Shown here: piece by piece, positions 1 through 6,770 of the stretch
Layout of the letters: each line of letters begins with the position of its first letter
How positions within the stretch are numbered: position 1 is the stretch's first letter
Assembly: GCA_944382045.1 (NCBI GenBank)
Contig: CALWMT010000132.1
Span: forward strand, 1-7,376
DNA from: an uncultured Enterocloster sp.
Lineage (GTDB): Bacteria > Bacillota > Clostridia > Lachnospirales > Lachnospiraceae
DNA: 7,376 nucleotides
Direction of reading: 5' to 3'
The notes under the pieces: generated by a model
Database searches by the model: none
Told to the model about the DNA's origin: nothing
Seen by the model: the letters and a program-made list of their open reading frames with translations, nothing else
Made by a program: the position numbers and the translations under genes

Positions 1-2001
1 GACTTTTTGGAGGGACCTACCCAGGCCACGAAGGAGCTCTGGGAGCAGGTGCTTGAGCTGTCAGAAAAAGAACGGCAGGCCGGCGGCGTTCTGGATATGG
101 ATACAAAGATCATTTCCACCATCACCTCCCACGGCCCCGGCTATTTAGATAAAGAGAAGGAAACCATCGTGGGCTTCCAGACGGACAAGCCCTTTAAGCG
201 GGCCCTGCAGCCCTACGGCGGCATCCGCATGGCGGTAAAGGCCTGCCAGGACAATGGCTATGAGGTGGATCCCCAGATTGTGGAGTTCTTCACCAAGCAC
301 CGCAAGACCCACAACGCGGGCGTGTTTGACGCCTACACCCCGGAAATGCGGGCCTGCCGCTCCAGCCACATCATCACCGGCCTTCCCGACGCCTACGGCC
401 GGGGCCGCATCATCGGCGACTACCGGCGGGTGGCCCTCTACGGAGTGGACGCCCTCATCGCGGAGAAGAAGGAGGAGAAGGACACCACCCGGACCATCAT
501 GTACTCCGATGTAATCCGGGAGCGGGAGGAGCTCTCCGAGCAGATCCGGGCCCTGGAGGAGTTAAAGGAGCTGGGACAGATTTACGGCTTTGATATCGCA
601 AGGCCCGCAAGGGACGTGCGGGAGGCCATCCAGTGGACGTACTTCGGTTACCTGGCCGCTGTGAAGGAGCAGAACGGGGCCGCCATGTCCCTGGGCCGCA
701 CCTCCACCTTCCTCGACATTTACGCGGAGCGGGATCTGAAGGCCGGAACCTATACGGAACAGCAGATCCAGGAGTTTGTGGATCACTTCATCATGAAGCT
801 GCGCCTGGTAAAATTCGCCCGCACCCCGGAGTACAACTCCCTGTTCTCCGGTGATCCCACCTGGGTTACGGAATCCATCGGCGGTGTGGGCATTGACGGC
901 CGCCACATGGTGACCAAGATGTCCTACCGCTATCTCCACACCCTGGAGAATCTCGGGCCCGCGCCGGAGCCCAATCTGACGGTTCTGTGGTCCACCAGGC
1001 TTCCGGAGAATTTTAAGCGCTTCTGCGCCAAGACCTCCATCGAGACCTCCTCCATCCAGTATGAGAACGACGATCTCATGCGTGTGACCCACGGGGACGA
1101 CTACGCCATCGCCTGCTGCGTGTCCAGCATGCGGGTGGGCAAGGAGATGCAGTTCTTCGGCGCAAGAGCCAACCTGGCCAAGTGCCTGCTCTACGCCATC
1201 AACGGCGGCGTGGACGAGATCAGCGGCAAGCAGGTAGGCCCCAAGTACCGTCCCATCACCTCGGAATATCTGGACTACGATGAGGTCATGGACAAATACA
1301 AGGACATGATGCAGTGGCTGGCCAAGGTCTATGTAAATGCCCTCAATATCATCCACTACAACCACGACCGCTACTGCTATGAGCGGCTGCAGATGGCTCT
1401 CCATGACAAGAAGGTGACCCGGTGGTTCGCCACAGGCATCGCAGGGCTCTCCGTGGTGGCGGATTCCCTGTCCGCTATCAAATATGCCAGAGTGAAAACC
1501 GTGCGCAACGAAAAGGGCATCGTGGTGGACTATATTGTGGAAGGGGATTTCCCCAAATATGGAAACAATGACGACCGGGTGGATCAGATCGCCGCGGACC
1601 TGGTGCACACCTTTATGAGCTATATCAAGGGCAACCACACCTACCGGGGCGGCATCCCCACCACCTCCATCCTGACCATCACCTCCAATGTGGTCTACGG
1701 AAAGAACACCGGCTCCACGCCGGATGGAAGAAAGGCCGGGCAGCCCTTTGCCCCCGGCGCCAACCCCATGCACCACAGGGATACCCACGGAGCGGTGGCT
1801 TCCCTGGCCTCCGTGGCCAAGCTGCCCTTTAGGGACGCACAGGACGGCATCTCCAACACATTTTCCATCATCCCCGGCGCCCTGGGCAAGGAGGATCAGA
1901 TTTTCATGGGAGATCTGGAAATTGAATTTGGATGCGCGGGCTGCGGGGAGGCTCCCACCCTCTTTGAGGGGCTGGATGCCTCCGAGGAAGAGAATGTGTA
2001 A
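1..2001 (+). CDS. pflB: Pyruvate formate-lyase (formate C-acetyltransferase), catalytic core; 5' end outside window, glycyl-radical domain in separate frame
   Basis: PFL converts pyruvate and CoA to acetyl-CoA and formate in the cytoplasm of anaerobically growing cells. The frame is open from base 1 and encodes 666 visible residues. Recalled alignment with E. coli PFL (760 aa) places the first residues near position 40, so about 40 N-terminal codons are missing and the TTG at 7 is not a start. Family landmarks seen in order: TITSH, LPDAYGRGRIIGDYRR, EAIQWTYFGYLAAVK, NGAAMS.GRTSTFLD, ESIGG.G.DGR, then the substrate-site pair in DDYAIACCVSSM (Cys codons 1114-1119, matching E. coli Cys418/Cys419), QFFGARANLAK, IAGLSV.ADSLSAIKYA, TITSNVVYGK and GANPMH.RD. 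The frame stops at 1999-2001, before the RVSGYAV glycyl-radical motif that a full PFL carries. That motif follows in another frame. The last ~30 residues form a tail containing CAGC (codons 1933-1944). The core alone cannot hold the catalytic radical. Family assignment is near certain; whether the stop is natural is not. Confidence 0.95.
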   Translation, partial: DFLEGPTQATKELWEQVLELSEKERQAGGVLDMDTKIISTITSHGPGYLDKEKETIVGFQTDKPFKRALQPYGGIRMAVKACQDNGYEVDPQIVEFFTKHRKTHNAGVFDAYTPEMRACRSSHIITGLPDAYGRGRIIGDYRRVALYGVDALIAEKKEEKDTTRTIMYSDVIREREELSEQIRALEELKELGQIYGFDIARPARDVREAIQWTYFGYLAAVKEQNGAAMSLGRTSTFLDIYAERDLKAGTYTEQQIQEFVDHFIMKLRLVKFARTPEYNSLFSGDPTWVTESIGGVGIDGRHMVTKMSYRYLHTLENLGPAPEPNLTVLWSTRLPENFKRFCAKTSIETSSIQYENDDLMRVTHGDDYAIACCVSSMRVGKEMQFFGARANLAKCLLYAINGGVDEISGKQVGPKYRPITSEYLDYDEVMDKYKDMMQWLAKVYVNALNIIHYNHDRYCYERLQMALHDKKVTRWFATGIAGLSVVADSLSAIKYARVKTVRNEKGIVVDYIVEGDFPKYGNNDDRVDQIAADLVHTFMSYIKGNHTYRGGIPTTSILTITSNVVYGKNTGSTPDGRKAGQPFAPGANPMHHRDTHGAVASLASVAKLPFRDAQDGISNTFSIIPGALGKEDQIFMGDLEIEFGCAGCGEAPTLFEGLDASEEENV

Positions 2002-2029
2002 TTTTATAGAAAGTGAGGATACGGATATG
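1984..2029 (+). promoter_or_regulatory. Junction of PFL core and glycyl-radical ORF with two candidate ribosome-binding sites
   Basis: GAGG at 1984-1987 precedes an ATG at 1994 by 6 bases, and GAGG at 2015-2018 precedes an ATG at 2027 by 8 bases. Both ATGs are in the glycyl-radical frame. The first overlaps the TAA of the core (1999-2001). The first GAGG also encodes Glu-Glu in the core, so it may be coincidental. No recognisable slippery heptamer is seen; GTG followed by TAA is not a known strong +1 site. Confidence 0.4.
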
Positions 2030-2269
2030 AAAGCAAGTGAAGCACAGATCGATAACCTGGTGGCTCTGCTGGACGGCTATGCCCAGGAGGGCGGCCATCA
2101 CCTGAACGTCAATGTGTTCAGCAAGGAGACTCTGCTGGACGCACAGGCACATCCGGAGAAGTACCCCCAGCTCACGGTCCGGGTCTCCGGCTACGCCGTG
2201 AATTTCAATAAGCTCACGAAGGAGCAGCAGGATGAAGTAATCTCCCGGACCTTCCACGACTCCATATGA
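2027..2269 (+). CDS. Small glycyl-radical domain protein (C-terminal PFL segment, GrcA/YfiD-like) in its own frame
   Basis: This 80-residue product corresponds to the C-terminal end of PFL. It contains LLDGYAQEGGHHLNVNV, EKYPQLTVRVSGYAVNF and a LTKEQQ tail. Gly55 (codon 2189-2191) is the residue on which PFL-activating enzyme generates the radical. It lies in frame +2 relative to the catalytic core, which ends at 2001. The ATG at 2027 has GAGG (2015-2018) 8 bases upstream. An alternative ATG at 1994 would add 11 residues, has GAGG (1984-1987) 6 bases upstream, and overlaps the core's stop as ATGTGTAA, a layout compatible with translational coupling. The stop overlaps the pflA start (ATGA). 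E. coli GrcA (YfiD) and a T4 phage protein are known stand-alone glycyl-radical pieces that restore damaged PFL. This ORF is shorter than those and holds only the PFL-like part. Either it is a true second subunit, or core plus this ORF is one pflB broken by a +1-type frameshift. The domain identity is firm; its independence is not. Confidence 0.8.
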   Translation: MKASEAQIDNLVALLDGYAQEGGHHLNVNVFSKETLLDAQAHPEKYPQLTVRVSGYAVNFNKLTKEQQDEVISRTFHDSI

Positions 2270-3033
2270 TTGGGCGGGTGCATTCGGTAGAGAGCTTCGG
2301 CACTGTGGACGGGCCGGGCATCCGCATGGTAATCTTCCTTTCCGGATGCCCCATGCGGTGCCTCTACTGCCATAACCCGGACACCTGGGATCCCAGGGGC
2401 GGCACGCCCGCCACGGTGGAGGAGCTTTTAGAGCAGTTTGAGAAGGCCCGTCCGTTTTATAAGAAGGGCGGCATCACGGTGAGCGGCGGCGAGCCCCTCA
2501 TGCAGATCGGCTTTGTGACGGAGCTCTTTGAGGCGGCCAAGGCCCGGGGCATCCACACCTGTCTGGACACCTCAGGCATCACCTTCCGGCCGGATTCTCC
2601 GGGAATCCTGGCCCAGTTTGACCGCCTGGCCGCTGTGACAGATCTGGTGCTCCTTGACATCAAGCACATCGATCCCGTGGAGCACCAGGTCCTCTGCTCT
2701 CAGCCCCAGGCCCCGGTGCTGGCCTTTGCCGCCTACCTGGAGCGCAAAGGAATTCCGGTTTGGATCCGCCATGTGGTGGTGCCCGGCATCACGGACAGGC
2801 AGGAGCATCTGTATCGCCTGGGACAGTATCTGGCCACCTTAAAAAATGTGAAGGCCCTGGATGTGCTCCCCTACCACGATATGGGGAAGGTCAAGTACCA
2901 CAGCCTGGGCATCCCCTATGCCCTGGAGGATGTGCCTCCCCTCTCTTCGGAGGACGCCCGCAGGGCCCGGGCGGTTATCCTTCAGGGGTTTCGGGACAAG
3001 CGGGCGGAGAATAGCCCTAAGGCCTCCCAATAG
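2266..3033 (+). CDS. pflA: Pyruvate formate-lyase activating enzyme (radical SAM)
   Basis: PflA uses a [4Fe-4S] cluster and S-adenosylmethionine to abstract hydrogen from the conserved glycine of PFL, switching the enzyme on under anaerobic conditions. The 255-residue product matches the usual length (E. coli 246). Residues 12-18 (GTVDGPG) and the cluster motif CxxxCxxC (Cys28, Cys32, Cys35, followed by HNPDTW) are the PflA signature. GGEP at 74-77 is the SAM-binding motif. LLDIKH, VWIRHVVVPGITD and a C-terminal LPYHDMGKVKYHSLG segment also fit the family. The ATG at 2266 overlaps the stop of the glycyl-radical ORF as ATGA, so it is probably translated by coupling from its own substrate's gene. 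The SD is weak, which fits this. Electrons could come from a reduced ferredoxin or flavodoxin; a ferredoxin gene lies just downstream, but that link is inference. Confidence 0.96.
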   Translation: MIGRVHSVESFGTVDGPGIRMVIFLSGCPMRCLYCHNPDTWDPRGGTPATVEELLEQFEKARPFYKKGGITVSGGEPLMQIGFVTELFEAAKARGIHTCLDTSGITFRPDSPGILAQFDRLAAVTDLVLLDIKHIDPVEHQVLCSQPQAPVLAFAAYLERKGIPVWIRHVVVPGITDRQEHLYRLGQYLATLKNVKALDVLPYHDMGKVKYHSLGIPYALEDVPPLSSEDARRARAVILQGFRDKRAENSPKASQ

Positions 3034-3147
3034 ACATACAGGAATGATTCGCCCGGGTCGTCCTTTTTGTGCCTCCATCCGCTCCGCGCCTGCCAGCCTT
3101 GCTCCTGATTTTATACAAGAAACACTGCGTCAGGGGATATTTTCCTC

Positions 3148-3176
3148 TTGAATAATTGGGGCGCATGGTATAAAAT
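3148..3176 (+). promoter_or_regulatory. Probable sigma-A promoter of the ferredoxin gene
   Basis: A -35-like TTGAAT (3148-3153) is followed after 17 bases by TAAAAT (3171-3176). A TATAAA reading of the same -10 area at 3169 would give a 15-base spacer. Transcription would start near 3183 and give a leader of roughly 35 bases ending in the strong AAAGGAGGT site. This is the AT-rich part of the 185-base gap between pflA and the ferredoxin. The preceding part (3034-3147) shows no gene and no convincing terminator. Confidence 0.65.
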
Positions 3177-3201
3177 TAGGGGTGACAATGGATACAAATC
3201 T

Positions 3202-3210
3202 AAAGGAGGT
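3202..3210 (+). promoter_or_regulatory. Strong ribosome-binding site of the ferredoxin gene
   Basis: AAAGGAGGT is almost fully complementary to the 16S rRNA 3' end and lies 8 bases before the ATG at 3219. It fixes the start and suggests high translation. Confidence 0.85.
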
Positions 3211-3218
3211 AATTTGTT

Positions 3219-3389
3219 ATGGCATACGTAATTGGTGACGCTTGTGTAAGCTGTGGAAGCTGCGCTTCCGAATGTCCTGTAAGCGCTATCTCTGAGGGAG
3301 ACGGCAAGTATGTAATCGACGCTGATACCTGCATCGACTGCGGTACCTGCGCTGCTACCTGCCCCACCGGCGCTATCTCCGAGGGCTGA
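3219..3389 (+). CDS. 2[4Fe-4S] clostridial-type ferredoxin
   Basis: This 56-residue low-potential electron carrier has two cluster motifs of the form CxxCxxCxxxCP: Cys9, 12, 15, 19 (then Pro20) and Cys38, 41, 44, 48 (then Pro49). In this fold three cysteines of each motif bind one cluster and the fourth binds the other. Length and motif spacing fit the classic clostridial ferredoxin of about 55 residues. The two halves are an internal duplication, both ending in GAISEG or SAISEG. Seven of eight alanines use GCT, unlike the GCC-rich pfl genes upstream, which with the strong ribosome-binding site suggests a highly expressed gene. It has its own promoter and a strong terminator, so it appears monocistronic. 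It probably serves pyruvate or hydrogen metabolism and could reduce PflA, but the sequence does not identify its partner. Confidence 0.96.
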   Translation: MAYVIGDACVSCGSCASECPVSAISEGDGKYVIDADTCIDCGTCAATCPTGAISEG

Positions 3390-3409
3390 TCGAGTCAGTA
3401 ACGTACATA

Positions 3410-3451
3410 AGACGCCCCTTCTCCGCAGTGTGGGAAGGGGCGTCTTTTTTT
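3410..3451 (+). terminator. Intrinsic terminator of the ferredoxin gene
   Basis: A perfect 12-bp stem pairs AGACGCCCCTTC (3410-3421) with GAAGGGGCGTCT (3434-3445) around a 12-base loop. It is followed by a run of seven Ts (3445-3451). It begins 20 bases after the ferredoxin stop. Confidence 0.93.
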
Positions 3452-3452
3452 C

Positions 3453-3458
3453 AGGAGG
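3453..3458 (+). promoter_or_regulatory. Ribosome-binding site of the C26 amidotransferase-like gene
   Basis: AGGAGG lies 8 bases before the ATG at 3467 and one base after the T-run of the terminator. It favours 3467 over an in-frame GTG at 3428, which sits inside the terminator loop. Confidence 0.8.
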
Positions 3459-3466
3459 AACCCTTT

Positions 3467-4198
3467 ATGAAAACGAAAGCTCCCATTATTGGAATTACCC
3501 CCTCGCATGACACGAAAACCGACGACATTTTCCTCCATCCCACCTACCTGCGGGCCATAAAGGCAGCCGGCGGCCTTCCCCTCGTCCTTCCCCTGGAGGC
3601 GGATGAGGAGGATATCCGTGCCCTTCTCCTTCTCTGCGGCGGCTTTCTCTTCTCCGGCGGTCCGGATATCCACCCCTTTCTCTTCGGGGAAGAGACCCAC
3701 GCCCACTGCGGCGATATGTCGCCGGCCAGGGATCGGATGGAGCTTGCCCTTCTCGCAGCGGCCATGGAGGCCAAAAAGCCCATCCTCGGGATCTGCCGAG
3801 GCGCCCAGATCATCAATGTGGGACTAGGGGGCGGCATAATCCAGGATATCCCCAGCCAGACAGAGCGGGATTTCCCCATTGCCCACCGGCAGCCCTTTGG
3901 CTATGCTTCTCCCTCCCACCATGTCAGCGTGTCGGCTGGGAGCCTTCTGGCCCGTCTGGCCGGCTGCCCGGACAATGTCCCCTGCAGCCTGTCTGTAAAC
4001 AGCATCCACCACCAGTCAGTGGGGCGTCTGGCCCCCGGACTTACGGCCTGCGCTGAGGCGCCCGACGGCATCATCGAAGCAGTGGAGATGCCCGGATATC
4101 CCTTCCTTTTGGGGGTTCAGTGGCATCCCGAGTATCTCTGGAGAACGGATCCTGCGGCAGCTGGGATTTTTAAGGGGTTTGTGGAGGCCTGCGGGTAA
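3467..4198 (+). CDS. Class I glutamine amidotransferase-like hydrolase, peptidase C26 / PuuD type
   Basis: The 243-residue product has the peptidase C26 layout: an N-terminal IIGITPS strand, LPLVLP, the FSGGPDIHP loop (62-70), ARDRMELALL, and the nucleophile elbow GICRGAQIIN with Cys110. The triad is completed by His220 and Glu222 in GVQWHPE. Relatives such as PuuD hydrolyse gamma-glutamyl-GABA in putrescine breakdown, and others act on different gamma-glutamyl compounds. No putrescine gene is nearby, so the substrate is open. NSIHHQSV (178-185) is also typical of the family. The start at 3467 is chosen for its AGGAGG site. No promoter is evident between the ferredoxin terminator and the gene, so expression may depend on read-through or on a promoter inside or before the ferredoxin gene. 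It converges with the minus-strand operon, with 30 bases between them. Confidence 0.9.
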   Translation: MKTKAPIIGITPSHDTKTDDIFLHPTYLRAIKAAGGLPLVLPLEADEEDIRALLLLCGGFLFSGGPDIHPFLFGEETHAHCGDMSPARDRMELALLAAAMEAKKPILGICRGAQIINVGLGGGIIQDIPSQTERDFPIAHRQPFGYASPSHHVSVSAGSLLARLAGCPDNVPCSLSVNSIHHQSVGRLAPGLTACAEAPDGIIEAVEMPGYPFLLGVQWHPEYLWRTDPAAAGIFKGFVEACG

Positions 4199-4211
4199 CT
4201 CTCTATATGCC

Positions 4212-4231
4212 TGAATATCCATACATATTCA
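4212..4231. repeat. Short inverted repeat between convergent genes
   Basis: TGAATAT (4212-4218) and ATATTCA (4225-4231) form a perfect 7-bp inverted repeat with a 6-base loop. It fills most of the 30-base gap between the convergent genes and includes the minus-strand stop codon. It is AT-only apart from one pair and lacks a T-run on either strand, so a terminator role is weakly supported. Confidence 0.3.
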
Positions 4232-6346
4232 ACCCAAATTCGTGTTAAGGGAAATAATCCCTGCGTTCACCCAGCCCGTCTGGGTTCTCGCCTCGTCCAG
4301 GTACACTTCGTACCACATACCGCCGCCTTCCAGCGTCTGTGTGTTTCCAGTCAGGGTGAGAATTGTTCCATGGGCTTCCACAGCAATTACCTCATAGTCT
4401 GTTCCAGCTCCCATGCGGATGTTCGCCCCGCTGGCGGCTGTGATAGCAGCTGTTCCAAGGTCTGCAGCCTGGGAGGCTTCCTCTGCTTCCCGGGCTTTTT
4501 GCGTTTCCTGCGCCTTTCGGTGGGCTTTGGCCTCCCGGCGGTTTCTCGCCATCATGGATTCAATTTGAATTCTCCTATAGATGCGTTGGGTCGTAGTCTT
4601 CCCATAGTAGCCGAGGCCGCCAATCAGGGCCATATTGACAGCTGCCGCTGCAAGAAGTCCCAGCATAGCCCCGGCCTTGCCCCGGCCAATCTTTTCTTTA
4701 AATTTCTTTCTGCGGCCCGCGAGAATCGCCTCGTTGGTTCTGCGAATACCCTGCCAGTCAATTTTCTTCCGCATCTGTACACCGGCCTGCCAAAGTCCTT
4801 TTGTGACAATTCCCACCGGAACGAGCCCCAAAAAGATAAGGATAGCGAGCAGAAGCCCAACGGCCAGAATATTAATCTGTGCTGCCTCCTCAAACAAGGA
4901 GCTCAACAGATTTAAGGCAGCTTCCCACATATGCGGCCCAACCGTAACAACAAGATCTCCCCTTCCCATGGCCTTATAGCAGATGAATGGCAGCCACATT
5001 GCCGCAATGGGGAAGGCGGCCAGAACCGTTACGTACCGGATATTCCATACCAGGAACCGCGCCGCTTCAACCACTGCAAAAGACAGATAAAACGGCAGGT
5101 TTACCAGCTTAAACAGCAGGCTTGCAAAGAAGGAAAGTTTCTCGCCCTCTGCCGCGCTGCCAGAGGCCTTGCTGCGCTCTGCAGTACTTTCTCTCTCAGA
5201 GGTTTTGCGGTTCCCGGCCCGTTCCTTCCTGCCAGAGGCTTCGCGGCTCTTCTGTACGGATCTCTCTGCATGCTCCTGCTGCTGCGCTCCTCTACCGGAG
5301 TTCTTTGCCTGCCGCAGCAGCTTCTTTATATTGTCATCCGTAATACCAAAGTTCTCGTATACAGGAATAAAATATTTTACCAGAAAATCCTCAAAGCCTG
5401 TAAAATGATAGGATTGGCCTTCCAGCTCATACAGCTGACGCAGAGTACTCTCCTTAGGGGACATGAGTTTCTGCATGTAGGGTGTAAATTTATGATAGCG
5501 GATCAAAAAAACAAATTTTTCATAGTTGTCAGAGACATCCTTCTGTTTCAAAAGACCGGATAAGCTATTGAACAGATCCCGCAGCGGTTCAAATTCATGC
5601 CTTCCCTCCTGGGTGTACGCAAACACAGTTTGCAGCTGCTGGCCCACATACGCGGACAAGTCTTTCTGTGTACGGCAGGCGTCCAGTTTGAGGAATACAT
5701 CCATAGGCGACTCCACATCCGGGAACTTCTGGCATACCTTACCGCTCTGCCTGGCCTGCTCCTGATACCGGAAGCAGCGGTGCAGCTCAAAAAGGGTCTG
5801 ATCGGAGAAATGCGAAACAATGATGCGGCTTCCCTTGCCGGTCTTTCTTTTGTTTTCCTCCTCTTCTTTGTCTTTTTCCAGGGTCTTGGATGTAAGTTTG
5901 GGCAGATGGAACTCATCCTCCAGCATCTGTATGACAGCCTTCTTATTCTTCTTTCGATCTTTATAATAATCGAAGAAAAATTGGGCTTCTGACTGCCCAA
6001 TCTTTCCCGAGGAAGAAATAATTGTAAAGTATTGCCTGGCAAATTCCAGAAATTGTGCCGCCCCGTCTCTCCCTTGGCCACTGGCAAAAAGGGCTTTTAA
6101 CAGGGCGGGATTTCTCAACACAGCCTCATAGGCATCCGCGCGGGAGAGCTGCTCCTTTGCAGCCTCTTTCTTGTCCTCTCTGGTGCCGCGGATAATGGAC
6201 TCCCATTTTTTCCTTTTTTCTGCCAGCAGCTCCTCCAGTTTTTTTGAGGAGATATCCGGCGATGGAATCTTATACTCTTTTATCAAATCGATCTTTTCAA
6301 TATCAAATCCGTATTTTTCCAGGATTTCTTGTCTAACGTCCGCCAT
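4229..6346 (-). CDS. Membrane protein with possible J-like N-terminus and C-terminal SH3b-like domain, unknown function
   Basis: I do not recognise this 705-residue protein as a named family. Residues 1-90 are helical and charged; a KKLEELLAEKRKKW helix, then a second helix ending AYEAVLRNPALL, recalls degenerate J domains, but the catalytic HPD is absent. Residues 90-345 are soluble and mostly helical. A polar linker rich in Arg, Ser, Glu and Lys runs from about 348 to 403. Hydrophobic segments lie near 404-428, 431-457, 491-517 and 558-582, and a charged helical stretch near 583-628. Residues 633-700 resemble a bacterial SH3 (SH3b) domain: ANIRMGAGTDYEVIAV, a WYEV strand and TGWVNAG. SH3b domains usually act outside the cell on wall ligands. 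The gene is last in an operon behind an Hsp70-like gene and a small membrane protein, 20 bases after the latter. The start has AGGG only 3 bases upstream or AGGAAGG 15 bases upstream, neither ideal; no other Met start is near. The function is unknown; a chaperone-linked envelope role is inference from context. Confidence 0.8.
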   Translation of the reverse strand: MADVRQEILEKYGFDIEKIDLIKEYKIPSPDISSKKLEELLAEKRKKWESIIRGTREDKKEAAKEQLSRADAYEAVLRNPALLKALFASGQGRDGAAQFLEFARQYFTIISSSGKIGQSEAQFFFDYYKDRKKNKKAVIQMLEDEFHLPKLTSKTLEKDKEEEENKRKTGKGSRIIVSHFSDQTLFELHRCFRYQEQARQSGKVCQKFPDVESPMDVFLKLDACRTQKDLSAYVGQQLQTVFAYTQEGRHEFEPLRDLFNSLSGLLKQKDVSDNYEKFVFLIRYHKFTPYMQKLMSPKESTLRQLYELEGQSYHFTGFEDFLVKYFIPVYENFGITDDNIKKLLRQAKNSGRGAQQQEHAERSVQKSREASGRKERAGNRKTSERESTAERSKASGSAAEGEKLSFFASLLFKLVNLPFYLSFAVVEAARFLVWNIRYVTVLAAFPIAAMWLPFICYKAMGRGDLVVTVGPHMWEAALNLLSSLFEEAAQINILAVGLLLAILIFLGLVPVGIVTKGLWQAGVQMRKKIDWQGIRRTNEAILAGRRKKFKEKIGRGKAGAMLGLLAAAAVNMALIGGLGYYGKTTTQRIYRRIQIESMMARNRREAKAHRKAQETQKAREAEEASQAADLGTAAITAASGANIRMGAGTDYEVIAVEAHGTILTLTGNTQTLEGGGMWYEVYLDEARTQTGWVNAGIISLNTNLG

Positions 6347-6366
6347 CTTCCCTATTTTGTACCTTC

Positions 6367-6759
6367 CTATGATCGTTTCAGCATGCTTCCCAGCATCGCC
6401 TCATGCATCTTAAAGTTTTTGTCAGCAACACTTTTGCAAATGGCTTTTGGAATACAAAGAATCAGCTGCATAATACCCCAAAATATATTATTAATAGGCC
6501 GACGGAGATGAAATGCTATCGCAAAGGCGATAGCTGTCCTCGCCGCCCGGGACAAAAACTCCATAAAGCTCTCCTGAAACGCCTGGATATTCCACATCCC
6601 TGCAGCCGCCAACACCAACACTATCAAAAAATAGGATAAAATGCGGGATGCGGATTTCGCCATTTCCTCTATAAGGATCTCAAGCCCCCGAAAGACGATT
6701 CCCAGCAAAAAAAAGGGAATCGCCAGCATCCCGCAAATTAAATCGCTTATCAGTCCCAT
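6367..6759 (-). CDS. Small multi-pass membrane protein, unknown function
   Basis: The 130-residue product is strongly hydrophobic, with segments near residues 5-27, 39-55, 67-85 and 89-108 and a basic C-terminal tail. It has no recognisable catalytic motif or signal peptide. The ATG at 6759 is preferred over an in-frame GTG at 6765 because AGGAGG (6770-6765) lies 5 bases before it and the GTG overlaps that site. The upstream Hsp70-like gene stops at 6769-6771, so its TAG overlaps the SD. The next gene begins 20 bases after this one ends. Such spacing implies one transcript and probably coupled translation. It may anchor or partner the two larger proteins at the membrane, but this is inference from gene order only. 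Confidence 0.8.
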   Translation of the reverse strand: MGLISDLICGMLAIPFFLLGIVFRGLEILIEEMAKSASRILSYFLIVLVLAAAGMWNIQAFQESFMEFLSRAARTAIAFAIAFHLRRPINNIFWGIMQLILCIPKAICKSVADKNFKMHEAMLGSMLKRS

Positions 6760-6764
6760 AAGCA

Positions 6765-6770
6765 CCTCCT
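6765..6770 (-). promoter_or_regulatory. Ribosome-binding site overlapping the Hsp70-like stop codon
   Basis: On the minus strand TAGGAGG joins the TAG stop of the Hsp70-like gene to a perfect AGGAGG, 5 bases before the ATG at 6759. This decides the start of the small membrane protein. Confidence 0.8.

Noticed and set aside
7..9. TTG as the start of the PFL gene
   Set aside because: PFL homology continues upstream of it (DFLEGPTQAT aligns with an internal PFL segment) and no ribosome-binding site precedes it; the gene is simply cut by the window edge.
562..1788. A 408-codon open frame on the minus strand, opposite pflB
   Set aside because: It lies wholly antisense to conserved PFL coding sequence, has low-complexity His/Gly/Val-rich content, and results from the GC-rich third positions of pflB.
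1990..2010. Programmed ribosomal frameshift joining PFL core and radical domain
   Set aside because: No known slippery site or obvious downstream structure is seen, and separate starts with GAGG sites give a simpler alternative; it cannot be excluded.
3034..3068. Terminator after pflA ending in CCTTTTTG
   Set aside because: Only a short, interrupted stem around CCCGGG can be drawn and the T-run is five bases; too weak to annotate.
3428..3466. N-terminal extension of the C26 hydrolase from GTG at 3428
   Set aside because: It would start inside the ferredoxin terminator loop and read through its stem; the AGGAGG at 3453 points to the ATG at 3467.
3466..3480. Catabolite-repression (cre) site-like TGAAAACGAAAGCT
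   Set aside because: It has two mismatches to the consensus at required positions and lies inside the start of the coding sequence; likely chance.
4370..4979. Plus-strand open frames opposite the 705-residue membrane protein
   Set aside because: They overlap a long, compositionally coherent minus-strand gene with an SH3b-like domain and membrane segments, and they lack recognisable domains.
5548..6087. A 179-codon alternative minus-strand frame inside the large membrane protein gene
   Set aside because: It is an overlapping shadow of the 705-residue frame, Arg/Pro/Ser-rich with no family features.
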